Notes: generated by a model from the sequence alone, not told the origin. A stretch of 15,418 nucleotides of DNA from an uncultured Clostridia bacterium (GCA_910578235.1 CAJTPP010000016.1:27077-42494), one strand, 5' to 3'; positions 6,786 through 13,714 are shown, counted from the first letter of the stretch. Numbers and translations: made by a program.

Positions 6786-7529
6786 TCAATAATCCTTCTT
6801 ATCAAATATTATATACGATAATGTGTATAAAATCAAGACGGAACCAAACAAAATACCAACCTTGGCAGAAAGTGCGCCTATCGGCAGAAGCGAGCCTATC
6901 CAAATTTTATGCCACTGTGAGTAAGCCGTGAAAATCATCTGTCCCAGCGGCGACACATAGAAATTAAGATACTTAAAGAATATGTATACCACTATGCACA
7001 AAAGCATTGCCAGCGTCGGGCTTTTTGAAATCATATTTATAAACACTGCCATTGCCACCAACGCCGCAATAGGAAGCATATCTATAAGATAAGCCGCTAA
7101 TGTCGCGGGAACATTAGCCAGACTGTTCCCTGATATAAACTGAATAACAAAACATACAACAAACATTGCAAGCATCACCAGACAGCCTATAAGAAACGCG
7201 GCAAGCGATTTGGATGTCATTACCTTGAAACGTGTAAGCGGACGCATAAGCGACGCTTTTAAAGTATCCTCCTGCATTTCGCTTGCAAAAAGATCCGTAA
7301 CCGCCATAAACACAACAAGAGGAACCAGTATTATAGTTACAAATCCAAGCATTTCCATAATCAGATTGCTTTTAATAACAAATTCTCCGCCGGATATTTT
7401 GCTTACAAGCAGATTTCCGCCGAGACGTAAAATACATACGATCGCGCTTAGTATTGTGATAACAAAATATTTTTTCTTTGTAAGCAGTTTTTGGAGTTCA
7501 CTTTTAGTATTCAAAATCAACGCTCTCAT
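6786..7529 (-). CDS. ABC-2 type transporter permease
   Basis: A 247-residue integral membrane protein with about six hydrophobic segments (roughly 21-43, 56-78, 108-133, 142-167, 170-188, 223-243). Between the second and third lies a cytoplasmic segment, SEMQEDTLKASLMRPLTRFK, typical of BcrB/NatB-like ABC-2 permeases, whose E..(D/G)T....L.RP.sR pattern is well conserved. It should pair with the ATPase encoded just upstream. Its start ATG 7529 overlaps the ATPase stop codon in the form ATGA (7526-7529), indicating coupled translation. The substrate is unknown; relatives handle bacitracin or lantibiotic resistance, sodium or other exports. Confidence 0.9.
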   Translation of the reverse strand: MRALILNTKSELQKLLTKKKYFVITILSAIVCILRLGGNLLVSKISGGEFVIKSNLIMEMLGFVTIILVPLVVFMAVTDLFASEMQEDTLKASLMRPLTRFKVMTSKSLAAFLIGCLVMLAMFVVCFVIQFISGNSLANVPATLAAYLIDMLPIAALVAMAVFINMISKSPTLAMLLCIVVYIFFKYLNFYVSPLGQMIFTAYSQWHKIWIGSLLPIGALSAKVGILFGSVLILYTLSYIIFDKKDY

Positions 7530-8254
7530 ATCAGTATTTCACCTCTCCTATCCTTTACCACGGTAAGGAAATAATCCTCCATTGACGGATGCAGCTTCAG
7601 CGCGTCCTCCGTCGACGACTTCGCTATCAGTTCACCCTCATACATAACCGCGACCTTATTACAGGTTTTTTCTATCTCGCTTGCCATATGACTTGAAATA
7701 AGGAATGTAACACCCTTTTCCTCATTGAGACGTTTTATTATCTCTCGTATCTCAACAACTCCTTCAACATCAAGCCCGTTTACAGGCTCGTCAAGAATAA
7801 TAAGCTCGGGGTTTGAGACAAACGCAACCGCAAGACCAAGTCTCTGCTTCATACCAAGCGAAAATCTGCCCGCCTTATCGTTCTTATACGGTAGAAGATG
7901 TACCACATCCAAAATATGCTCAATATGTTCTTTTGTAATATCCGGATACATAGCGGCATGCATTTTTATATTCTGATATGCTGTCATATCCTTATAAATC
8001 GCCGGCGACTCTATGAGCGCGCCTACCCTGCGCATAATCTCTTCAAACTGGTCATTCAGATCCATACCGAAAACCTTTATATCCCCGATACTGTGCACAA
8101 GATTTAAAACAGCCTTCATAGCAGTGGTTTTGCCCGAGCCGTTCGGCCCGAGCAAACCAAGTATATCGCCTTTTTCAACTGTCAGAGATATATTTCTTAT
8201 ACCCCTGTTATTTTTATATAGCTTTGTAAGATTGCTTATCTCAATTACATTCAT
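7526..8254 (-). CDS. ABC transporter ATP-binding protein, BcrA/CcmA type
   Basis: A 242-residue nucleotide-binding subunit. Walker A GPNGSGKT (36-43), signature FSLGMKQRL (131-139), Walker B LIILDEP (151-157), switch histidine H189 in SSH. The segment where a Q-loop glutamine is usual reads GALIESPAIYKDMTAYQN, with glutamate (E82), a form common in the BcrA group of lantibiotic/bacitracin ATPases. The LGMKQRLG signature also fits that group. The start is ATG 8254 with only a weak purine-rich site (TAGAGAC) upstream. It lies 26 bases after the exported-protein gene and overlaps the permease gene by 4 bases, so these form one unit. An export or immunity role is inferred from family resemblance only. 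Confidence 0.94.
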   Translation of the reverse strand: MNVIEISNLTKLYKNNRGIRNISLTVEKGDILGLLGPNGSGKTTAMKAVLNLVHSIGDIKVFGMDLNDQFEEIMRRVGALIESPAIYKDMTAYQNIKMHAAMYPDITKEHIEHILDVVHLLPYKNDKAGRFSLGMKQRLGLAVAFVSNPELIILDEPVNGLDVEGVVEIREIIKRLNEEKGVTFLISSHMASEIEKTCNKVAVMYEGELIAKSSTEDALKLHPSMEDYFLTVVKDRRGEILI

Positions 8255-8280
8255 CGTCTCTAGCCCCTATAACTTATTGA

Positions 8281-9285
8281 TTAATCCTTGGTCTGAATAG
8301 TCACCTCTGTGTCTTCGCCATTGATGCTATCATCTGTGCTGACAGAATATGTGTGCGCCATTCCATTTTCCTCGCTGTAGTCATAAGTTTCTACATTCGG
8401 AAGCGTTGAAACATCCAATCTCTGAGGCTGTGTCGTGCCGTAATCAGACATTTTCAGTGACATTTCCATTCCCAGCTCGTGTCCCTCGCCGCTCATTGCC
8501 GCTACAGCCGCCGCGTCTGTAAGTCTGCCTTCCTTGTCAACAGTGAATTTAAGAGAAGCGTTTTTTACAATAGGATCTGTGCCGAACATCATAAACGGAT
8601 CATCGCTTTCATCCGCGTATTGTTTCATTGACGAGAATATTGCCGACATACCGGCATTTACAAATTCAGGAATTTGCATTGCGTCAAGACTGATTTCATA
8701 AGTTGATGAATTATCATCACCGGATACATACACAATATTATTCTTTAAATCTCCTACAACAGTATCACCGATAAGCTCAACGAAGCGTACAATTTTATCT
8801 ACTGTTTCCCTGTCGTCTTCGTCAGAGTCTCCCATGGAGTCACAGCTTGATCTGCCCATGTACGGTGAATTCTTATACACGCTCGTACTCTCGTCCTTGT
8901 TGCCGTCCTCGTTTATATAATAATACGTTGAGATATAATCCCCGTCCTGCTTATATGACTTATATTCTGTAGTTCTGCCGAAATAATCTCCAAACTCGTC
9001 CGAGGCCGTGCTTTTTTCACTTCTGTTAAGCTGTACATCTCCGTTTCTGTCATATAATTCATTTATTGTCAGTGATGTCATTTCCTCACCGTCAATAAGG
9101 ACTCTTAAATTAGCGTCCATTGTGTAATTTTCATTGTTCAGAAGACCCTTGGCCGCGGTCTTTCCCACCTCGTAACCGTTTGATGTGTTGTAGCTCGCAA
9201 ATGCCGCCCCCGCAAGCACCGTAACGCCTAACGCCATACCGACTGCCATTGTGAGCTTTTTCTGTTTTCTTTTCATATTAATCAT
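8281..9285 (-). CDS. Exported protein of unknown function, first gene of the ABC/two-component operon
   Basis: A 334-residue secreted or membrane-anchored protein. The basic start MINMKRKQKK and hydrophobic segment (about 12-30) end in AGAAFASYNT, where signal peptidase I could cut after AFA. There is no lipobox. The mature part is acidic and rich in Ser, Asp and Tyr. It reads like a beta-rich fold: NYTMDANLRVLIDGEEM near the start, IVYVSGDDNSSTYEISLDA in the middle, and SLKFTVDKEGRLTDAAAVAA later. That pattern recalls LolA/LppX-like lipoprotein-carrier folds, but I do not recognise a named family. The start ATG 9285 has AGGAG seven bases upstream; ATG 9276 is less likely. As the first gene behind an unusual promoter, it could be a ligand-binding partner of the transporter or a sensor accessory. 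Its function is unknown. Confidence 0.85.
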   Translation of the reverse strand: MINMKRKQKKLTMAVGMALGVTVLAGAAFASYNTSNGYEVGKTAAKGLLNNENYTMDANLRVLIDGEEMTSLTINELYDRNGDVQLNRSEKSTASDEFGDYFGRTTEYKSYKQDGDYISTYYYINEDGNKDESTSVYKNSPYMGRSSCDSMGDSDEDDRETVDKIVRFVELIGDTVVGDLKNNIVYVSGDDNSSTYEISLDAMQIPEFVNAGMSAIFSSMKQYADESDDPFMMFGTDPIVKNASLKFTVDKEGRLTDAAAVAAMSGEGHELGMEMSLKMSDYGTTQPQRLDVSTLPNVETYDYSEENGMAHTYSVSTDDSINGEDTEVTIQTKD

Positions 9286-9350
9286 TCCTTTCTCCTATAA
9301 CTTAATGTATAAGGTACCCTATATTTATATTCTAACTTCTTTTCATAACC

Positions 9351-9403
9351 ATTATATAACGGAAATATAAATAATTTATAAACAAATATAAACAAATTAT
9401 AAA
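9351..9403 (-). promoter_or_regulatory. Probable regulator-dependent promoter with four phased TTTATA repeats
   Basis: On the minus strand a good -10, TATAAT (9351-9356), has no recognisable -35. In its place stand four copies of TTTATA (9398-9403, 9387-9392, 9377-9382, 9366-9371), spaced 11, 10 and 11 bases, so all lie on one face of the helix. OmpR/PhoB-type regulators bind such direct repeats, often replacing the -35. The operon encodes such a regulator. The predicted start is near 9344, with a leader of about 58 bases. Confidence 0.55.
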
Positions 9404-9426
9404 AACTTCAGAAACAGGCACTCATC

Positions 9427-9456
9427 TTGACAAACAACTAAATTTATTATGAAAAT
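9427..9456 (+). promoter_or_regulatory. Plus-strand promoter of a short non-coding unit
   Basis: TTGACA (9427-9432), followed after 17-18 bases by a weak A-rich -10 (9450-9456). A TATAAT occurs 6 bases further on, at a 23-base spacing that is too long for this -35. The first 30 bases match the promoter at 13150-13179 at 25 positions, and both are preceded by AGAAACA. Confidence 0.5.
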
Positions 9457-9462
9457 ATAATA

Positions 9463-9538
9463 CCACATAAATTTTAAATACGACTTATCATTCATGTACA
9501 CATTTTTATACGCCGCTCTTAAAAGCGGCGCATTTTTT
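9463..9538 (+). ncRNA. Candidate short non-coding transcript ending in a terminator
   Basis: About 75 bases between the promoter at 9427-9456 and the terminator at 9511-9538, transcribed away from the exported-protein operon and toward cysE. No ribosome binding site plus credible frame is visible, and no long internal pairing is seen. Promoter and terminator resemble those of the two larger units at 13150-13554, so this may be a reduced relative. The exact 5' end is a guess. Confidence 0.4.
9511..9538 (+). terminator. Plus-strand terminator
   Basis: A 7-bp GC-rich stem CGCCGCT/AGCGGCG (9511-9517 with 9524-9530), 6-base loop, then CA and six T residues (9533-9538). On the minus strand the hairpin is not followed by a T run, so it does not serve cysE. 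No plus-strand protein gene lies upstream, which implies a small RNA. Confidence 0.75.
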
Positions 9539-9558
9539 GTCACGCGGTATTTTATGTA

Positions 9559-10470
9559 TCAGAATTTCTCCTGTCCCTTATCACCGCCGCGCGTAAACTG
9601 AAGCTCGGGATTTTTAACGCTCACCTTCATCCCCTCCGAAACAGAGCTTATAATAAAAGCGTTGCCGCCGATTGTCGCGCCGTTTCCTATTACCGTATCT
9701 CCGCCGAGAATGGTGGTTCCCGAGTAAATAGTGACATTATCACCGATTGTCGGATGCCGCTTCACGCCTTTAAGCTCCTGTCCCTTTCTTGTAGACAGCG
9801 CTCCGAGCGTTACTCCCTGATAAATCTTCACATTATCACCTATGACTGTTGTTTCTCCTATTACTATCCCGGTTCCGTGATCAATAAAGAAATACCGCCC
9901 GATTTCCGCTCCGGGATGGATGTCTATACCCGTGGAACTGTGCGCGTACTCCGTCATAATCCTCGGTATCATCGGCACTTCCAGCAGCCACAGCTCATGC
10001 GCGATACGATACACCGTCACTGCAAACACTCCGGGATACGAAAAAATTATCTCGTCTGTACTATACGCCGCGGGATCGCCGTCATACGCCGCTTTTATAT
10101 CTGTATAAAGACGGTCGCGTATTATTCCGAGACGTTCAAGGAATTTATACGTTATCTCCCCGGCCTTCGCGTTGACCGCGGACTTTCTGCACTCACTGCA
10201 TAAATCCTGATTACCCAGAGCTTTTGCAATCTGCTTTTGTAAATTATACTGAATAAACTCCAGTCTTTCGCCCACAAGAAAGCGCATATACTCGCTTCTC
10301 ACACGGTTTTTATCAAAAAATCCCGGAAACAAAACCTTCCTTATTTCCTCCACAATTTCAATCAAAATATTTTTACCAAGCATATTTTCAGCGTCTATTC
10401 TGCCCGTAATATCATATTTTTTATAGCTTTCAAGCAACTCGTTCACAATTTTTTCCGTTCTGTCTGCCAT
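9559..10470 (-). CDS. cysE: Serine O-acetyltransferase
   Basis: Acetylates L-serine from acetyl-CoA, the first committed step of cysteine synthesis, in the cytoplasm. The 303 residues comprise a long helical N-terminal domain (about 1-165) and a left-handed parallel beta-helix built of hexapeptide repeats (about 183-283). Key residues are visible: D197-H198 in FFIDHGTGIVIGETTVIG and H239 in VKRHPTIGDNV, equivalent to the catalytic and substrate-binding histidines of E. coli CysE. The C-terminal tail is short and ends in ..GQEKF, lacking the C-terminal Ile often used to bind the cysteine synthase CysK. A C-x-x-C pair (91-94) lies in the N-terminal domain; its meaning is unclear. ATG 10470 has AGGAGG nine bases upstream. 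It has its own promoter directly after topB, and no T-box leader is seen. Confidence 0.95.
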   Translation of the reverse strand: MADRTEKIVNELLESYKKYDITGRIDAENMLGKNILIEIVEEIRKVLFPGFFDKNRVRSEYMRFLVGERLEFIQYNLQKQIAKALGNQDLCSECRKSAVNAKAGEITYKFLERLGIIRDRLYTDIKAAYDGDPAAYSTDEIIFSYPGVFAVTVYRIAHELWLLEVPMIPRIMTEYAHSSTGIDIHPGAEIGRYFFIDHGTGIVIGETTVIGDNVKIYQGVTLGALSTRKGQELKGVKRHPTIGDNVTIYSGTTILGGDTVIGNGATIGGNAFIISSVSEGMKVSVKNPELQFTRGGDKGQEKF

Positions 10471-10542
10471 GTTCAGTCCTCCTTTTCCAAATAATATATT
10501 CTATTCTCCAACAGAGATTTCTTTCCTGCAATTTATAGATGT

Positions 10543-10571
10543 ATTATAATAAACAATAAATAAAAGGTCAA
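10543..10571 (-). promoter_or_regulatory. Sigma-A promoter of cysE
   Basis: TTGACC (10566-10571), 17 bases, TATAAT (10543-10548) on the minus strand, beginning 3 bases after the topB stop codon. The predicted start is near 10536, with a leader of about 65 bases, too short for a T-box. Confidence 0.85.
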
Positions 10572-10574
10572 TAC

Positions 10575-13067
10575 CTATTTTTCGCCGTCATCTCCAAACA
10601 CCAGATTAAACTCCGCCCCGCCGTACTGACTGTCCGCATTATACGTCATTGACAGCACGGCCGCAAACTGTCTGCCGTTTCTTCCGACAAGCTTTTCACA
10701 CCTCACCGTATCTCCCTTAAGCCATTTTTTCATCATTGCGGCAGTAATTGTCATATTGCGGAACATTCCCTTATCACTTTTTTTCCACACTGCGAACCCG
10801 CAGCCGTCTTTACATGCGAATGTCCGCGGGTTTTCCATTATATCCCCGCCGCATTTCGGACATTTACCGAGCGTCTTAGGCGGAGCAAATGTAAACTGCA
10901 CAGGATACTGAGCGTTTTTATCAGCTTTCAGTATAATATCCGCGTCAAAAGTCTCACCGTTGTTATTGACAAGCTTTTTCATACGGACCGATTTACCCGC
11001 AAGCAATTTTTTTGCCGACGCCGCGGTTATAGTAACATTTGCAAACATCCCCTTTGGCTGTTTTTTCCATATGGTAAATTTACAGCCTATAGGCTCTTTC
11101 CAGTTGCCGCACCCAAAGCCTTTCGCCCCTTCTATCACATTGCCGCCGCAAAACGGACACTCGCCTATAACCTCGTGAAATTTTGACGTTACGGTTTTTG
11201 TCATAACATCCTGACGCACAGGCGGATATGTCTCTGTTAAAATAGTCTTTATCGTATCAAGAACATTTTCAGTAAGCGCGGTATACCGCTTTTCACCTGA
11301 ACGTATATCCTCCTGTATAGACCACCATTTAGCCGTCATATCGGCTTTTTTGATTTCGTCGGGAAGTATGCGGTACAGTTCTCGTCCAAGCTCGGTTGAT
11401 ATTACCTTTTTGCCTTCCTCCCGCATATACCCCTTTGCTATCAGGCTGTCTATAATTGACGAGCGAGTGGCCGAAGTACCGATCGAGCCGTTCTCGCCCT
11501 TTTTATCCTTATCCTTTTCAAGCAGCAGCTTTTTTATCTCAGGATCGGTAACATATCTGGCTATACGCGTCATATCCTCGTTAAGCGTTGCCTTTGTGTA
11601 GCGCGACGGAGGCTTTGTCTCCTTTTCCTCGCTCCGCGCCCCGGACACATCTCCGCTGTAAACACCGTCGGCAATATCGCTGAGCGCTGTGGCCTCCTCT
11701 TTTTTAGCGTCTTTAAATATCGCCAGATATCCCTTTTTTATAACGCGTGTGGAATACGCCGCCAACATGTATTTACCGTCTATATCTGCTGTAAGCTTTG
11801 TCTTTTCCTTTACCGCCTTTGGCAAAAACTGCGCCAGATAATATTTACATACCGCAAGATATACATTCTTCTCCCGCTCCGTCAGTTTGTTCAGATCAAC
11901 AGCATTATTCGTGGGAATGATTGCAAAATGAGCCGTTATATTTTTATCATTAAAACATTTTGAATGAATGGACGTGTCAAGCTCCGAGGGACGATATCTT
12001 ATATTTTCAATCACTCTCGCCACGGTTTTCGGCGCTTCTTTAAAATGTTCCTCGGAAAGATACTGACAGTCGGAACGGTTATACGTGATAGCCTTATGCG
12101 TTTCACGCAGTGACTGCGTTATATCCATCACCTCTGCGGGATTATAGCCGAAATGGCTGCTGCAATAGCTTTGCAGCTTTACCAGATTAAACGGGAGCGG
12201 AGGATCTTCTTTCACTGTTTTTGTCTCTACAGTGATATTGTCAAAATGTCTTTTTTCAAGTGATTCCCTTACTTCCTCCGCTTCGCTTTTATCAGTAATC
12301 AGTCTGTTCTCACTATTCTTATGTTTTTTCCTCGTATACTTTGCCGTGACTGTTTTTATACCGTTGGCCGTTTCCACGTCAACGTCGGCAAATATATCAT
12401 AATATACTGACTTCACATGTCCTTCTATCTGAGCGTCACGGTTTACCACCAACCCCAGAGTCGGCGTCTGCACCCGCCCTACCGCCAGCAGAGCGCCCGA
12501 ATTCGAGCAGGTAAAAAAACGGCTCATATTCACGCCTATCATGAGATCAGCGACACTTCTCGCGTATGCCGACCAGCCCTCGTTCACGCTTTCGCTGTTA
12601 TCCGTCATACGCGTCAGCGCCTTTCTCAGTCCGCCGCGCGTCGTATCACCCGTATTAAGACGCATGACAGGCTTGTCGTAATGAAACCAGCGCAGTATTT
12701 CGTCAATAAGCAGCTGTCCCTCCTCGTCGGGATCGCCAGCGTGGATCACCGACTCAGACTCAGACATAAGCTCGCCTATAAGACTTACCCGCTGTTCCTT
12801 TGTCTCATAATTTTTTCCTGCCGACGTGTCAGCGCCTATTTTAAGTCCCCAGTCATCAAAGTATATGGGAAGATCGTTAAGCGACCATTTTTTATATTTT
12901 ATATCATAATCCTCAGGCTCTTTCAGTGACAGCATATGTCCGAATACCCACGTCACAGCGTAATTGCCCTTACGGATAAATCTGTTGTTTCGTTCCGTGA
13001 CCGTCCCGTCCAGCGCGTCCGCTATATCGCGCCCGAGGGACGGCTTCTCCGCTATTACCAGTATCAT
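10575..13067 (-). CDS. topB: DNA topoisomerase III (type IA), with two C-terminal zinc repeats
   Basis: Cuts and passes single DNA strands; family members decatenate replication and recombination intermediates. In the 830 residues the TOPRIM domain opens with MILVIAEKPSLGRDIADAL (metal-binding E7) and has D112/D114 in HAGDPDEEGQLL. RVQTPTLGLVV (198-208) belongs to the core. The catalytic tyrosine is Y329 in ITYNRSDCQYLSEE, where chromosomal TopB proteins usually have TYPR. GTSATRSSII is at about 530-539. The C-terminus holds two copies of the topoisomerase C-terminal repeat, each with four cysteines: C637/C640/C653/C662 and C736/C739/C752/C756, each followed by an (F)(T/A)(I/V)WKK and GMF.N(V/M)TITAA segment. 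The length and the TYNRSD form recall TopB proteins on clostridial integrative elements, but no mobile genes flank it here. The start is ATG 13067 with only a weak ribosome binding site. Confidence 0.95.
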   Translation of the reverse strand: MILVIAEKPSLGRDIADALDGTVTERNNRFIRKGNYAVTWVFGHMLSLKEPEDYDIKYKKWSLNDLPIYFDDWGLKIGADTSAGKNYETKEQRVSLIGELMSESESVIHAGDPDEEGQLLIDEILRWFHYDKPVMRLNTGDTTRGGLRKALTRMTDNSESVNEGWSAYARSVADLMIGVNMSRFFTCSNSGALLAVGRVQTPTLGLVVNRDAQIEGHVKSVYYDIFADVDVETANGIKTVTAKYTRKKHKNSENRLITDKSEAEEVRESLEKRHFDNITVETKTVKEDPPLPFNLVKLQSYCSSHFGYNPAEVMDITQSLRETHKAITYNRSDCQYLSEEHFKEAPKTVARVIENIRYRPSELDTSIHSKCFNDKNITAHFAIIPTNNAVDLNKLTEREKNVYLAVCKYYLAQFLPKAVKEKTKLTADIDGKYMLAAYSTRVIKKGYLAIFKDAKKEEATALSDIADGVYSGDVSGARSEEKETKPPSRYTKATLNEDMTRIARYVTDPEIKKLLLEKDKDKKGENGSIGTSATRSSIIDSLIAKGYMREEGKKVISTELGRELYRILPDEIKKADMTAKWWSIQEDIRSGEKRYTALTENVLDTIKTILTETYPPVRQDVMTKTVTSKFHEVIGECPFCGGNVIEGAKGFGCGNWKEPIGCKFTIWKKQPKGMFANVTITAASAKKLLAGKSVRMKKLVNNNGETFDADIILKADKNAQYPVQFTFAPPKTLGKCPKCGGDIMENPRTFACKDGCGFAVWKKSDKGMFRNMTITAAMMKKWLKGDTVRCEKLVGRNGRQFAAVLSMTYNADSQYGGAEFNLVFGDDGEK

Positions 13068-13103
13068 CTATACAATTCCGTTTCTTATTATTTCGTATAA
13101 TCT

Positions 13104-13112
13104 ATTGTAACA
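13104..13112 (-). promoter_or_regulatory. Extended -10 promoter of topB
   Basis: On the minus strand TGT-TACAAT (13112 to 13104): an extended -10 element with a weak -35 region upstream. The predicted start is near 13097, about 30 bases before the topB ATG. Confidence 0.5.
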
Positions 13113-13149
13113 TATAAACTGAAAAAATACCAGTTATATTAGAAACAAC

Positions 13150-13179
13150 TTGACAAATAACTAAAAATATGATAAAAAT
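13150..13179 (+). promoter_or_regulatory. Promoter of tandem RNA 1
   Basis: TTGACA (13150-13155) with an A-rich -10 at 17-18 bases spacing (TAAAAA or AAAAAT, 13173-13179). Its weak -10 is compensated only by the perfect -35. The inferred start G13187 coincides with the first base of the closing stem. Confidence 0.55.
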
Positions 13180-13186
13180 TATAGAT

Positions 13187-13347
13187 GGCAAGTAAAATTT
13201 AATAATATCTGTTATGAGGGTATTTTTGTTTTGAAAAAAATACATTCTCTATTTTTTAGTGTACTCTTATAACAGAACACTTTAAATTTTATTTGCCAAT
13301 ATCGGAGCAATGTATTTTTTATGCGTTGCTTCGGCGGCGCATTTTTT
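13187..13347 (+). ncRNA. Candidate structured small RNA, copy 1 of a tandem pair
   Basis: A 161-base unit. The closing stem P1 has 16 consecutive pairs (13187-13202 with 13282-13297; one G-U). A symmetric 5x5 internal loop follows (13203-13207 and 13277-13281), then a 15-pair stem P2 (13208-13222 with 13262-13276; two G-U). The apical part starts TATTTTT-G-TTTTGAAAAAAA (13221-13240) and can form local hairpins in more than one way. A 23-base linker leads to the terminator hairpin at 13321-13342. No credible protein frame is visible: the only ATG within P2 gives six codons without a ribosome binding site. It is transcribed opposite to topB and asp23. 6S RNA is also a long rod with paired ends, but the large central bubble is not evident, so no family is assigned. 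Confidence 0.6.
13321..13347 (+). terminator. Terminator of tandem RNA 1, UUCG tetraloop
   Basis: A 9-bp stem (13321-13329 with 13334-13342, two G-U pairs) closed by the exceptionally stable loop C(TTCG)G and followed by six T residues (13342-13347). Confidence 0.85.
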
Positions 13348-13356
13348 ATTTTTTTA

Positions 13357-13385
13357 TTTACAAAATAATTTGAATGTGCTATAAT
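13357..13385 (+). promoter_or_regulatory. Promoter of tandem RNA 2
   Basis: TTTACA (13357-13362), 17 bases, TATAAT (13380-13385), with a TG-n extension (TGC at 13377-13379). It starts 10 bases after the terminator of RNA 1. The inferred start G13393, eight bases beyond the -10, is the first base of the closing stem. Confidence 0.8.
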
Positions 13386-13392
13386 ATTTTTT

Positions 13393-13554
13393 GCCAAACA
13401 AATTTTAATACTGTTTTTCTGCTCAGCGTGTATTTTTATTTTTGAAAAAATGCACACTTCCTTTTTACATGCTTTGTTGAAAGATAGTAAAATTTGTTTG
13501 GCGACAAAACGAAGCCGTGCGTTTTTTATGCGTTGCTTCGGCGGCGCATTTTTT
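13393..13554 (+). ncRNA. Candidate structured small RNA, copy 2 of a tandem pair
   Basis: A 162-base unit built like copy 1. The closing stem P1 has 15 perfect pairs (13393-13407 with 13488-13502). After a 3-base bulge comes a 9-pair stem (13411-13419 with 13479-13487, two G-U), a symmetric 5x5 internal loop (13420-13424 and 13474-13478), and a 7-pair stem (13425-13431 with 13467-13473). The apical region TATTTTT-A-TTTTTGAAAAAA (13431-13450) closely resembles that of copy 1. From first to last base of P1 it measures 110 bases, against 111 in copy 1. A 25-base linker leads to the same terminator. An ATG at 13451 opens a 56-codon frame to 13620 but lacks a ribosome binding site and runs through the terminator. 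Confidence 0.65.
13528..13554 (+). terminator. Terminator of tandem RNA 2, identical hairpin
   Basis: The same 22-base hairpin as at 13321-13342, base for base, with C(TTCG)G loop and six T residues (13549-13554). The identity extends upstream into the TTTTTT run and downstream through ATT. Confidence 0.85.
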
Positions 13555-13714
13555 ATTGCGCTGAAAACATATAGAAAGGAGCGCAAAAAAAATGCGGATA
13601 AAAAAACCATAGCGCAATAATCTCTCAGCTTCACCGCGCTGCATAATAAATATAATACATGCTCTAATGATGCGACTCAAATTCAATAACCGGTAATTAC
13701 TAATTTAAACATTC
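13555..13714. other. Intergenic stretch without a recognised gene
   Basis: After the second RNA terminator there is a short inverted repeat ATTGCGCT/AGCGCAAT (13555-13562 and 13611-13618) with a third, 7-base copy at 13580-13586. An AAAGGAG precedes an ATG at 13592, but that frame is only six codons. Nothing else could be supported before the asp23 terminator. Confidence 0.5.

Noticed and set aside
9427..9538. Terminator of cysE
   Set aside because: The T run follows the hairpin only on the plus strand; on the minus strand the hairpin is followed by TATAAAAAT.
10471..10536. A T-box or other cysteine-related riboswitch before cysE
   Set aside because: The leader is only about 65 bases and shows no T-box sequence or terminator.
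13187..13502. MITEs or transposon ends, suggested by the terminal inverted repeats
   Set aside because: The two units have different terminal sequences, no clear target duplication was seen, and promoters and terminators frame each one exactly.
13451..13620. A 56-codon plus-strand frame (start MHTSFLHALL)
   Set aside because: It has no ribosome binding site, and its middle is simply the translated UUCG terminator hairpin of RNA 2.
13212..13686. Minus-strand open frames of 140 and 73 codons across the RNA region
   Set aside because: They are antisense to the two terminators and stems, are internally repetitive for that reason, lack ribosome binding sites and resemble no protein family.
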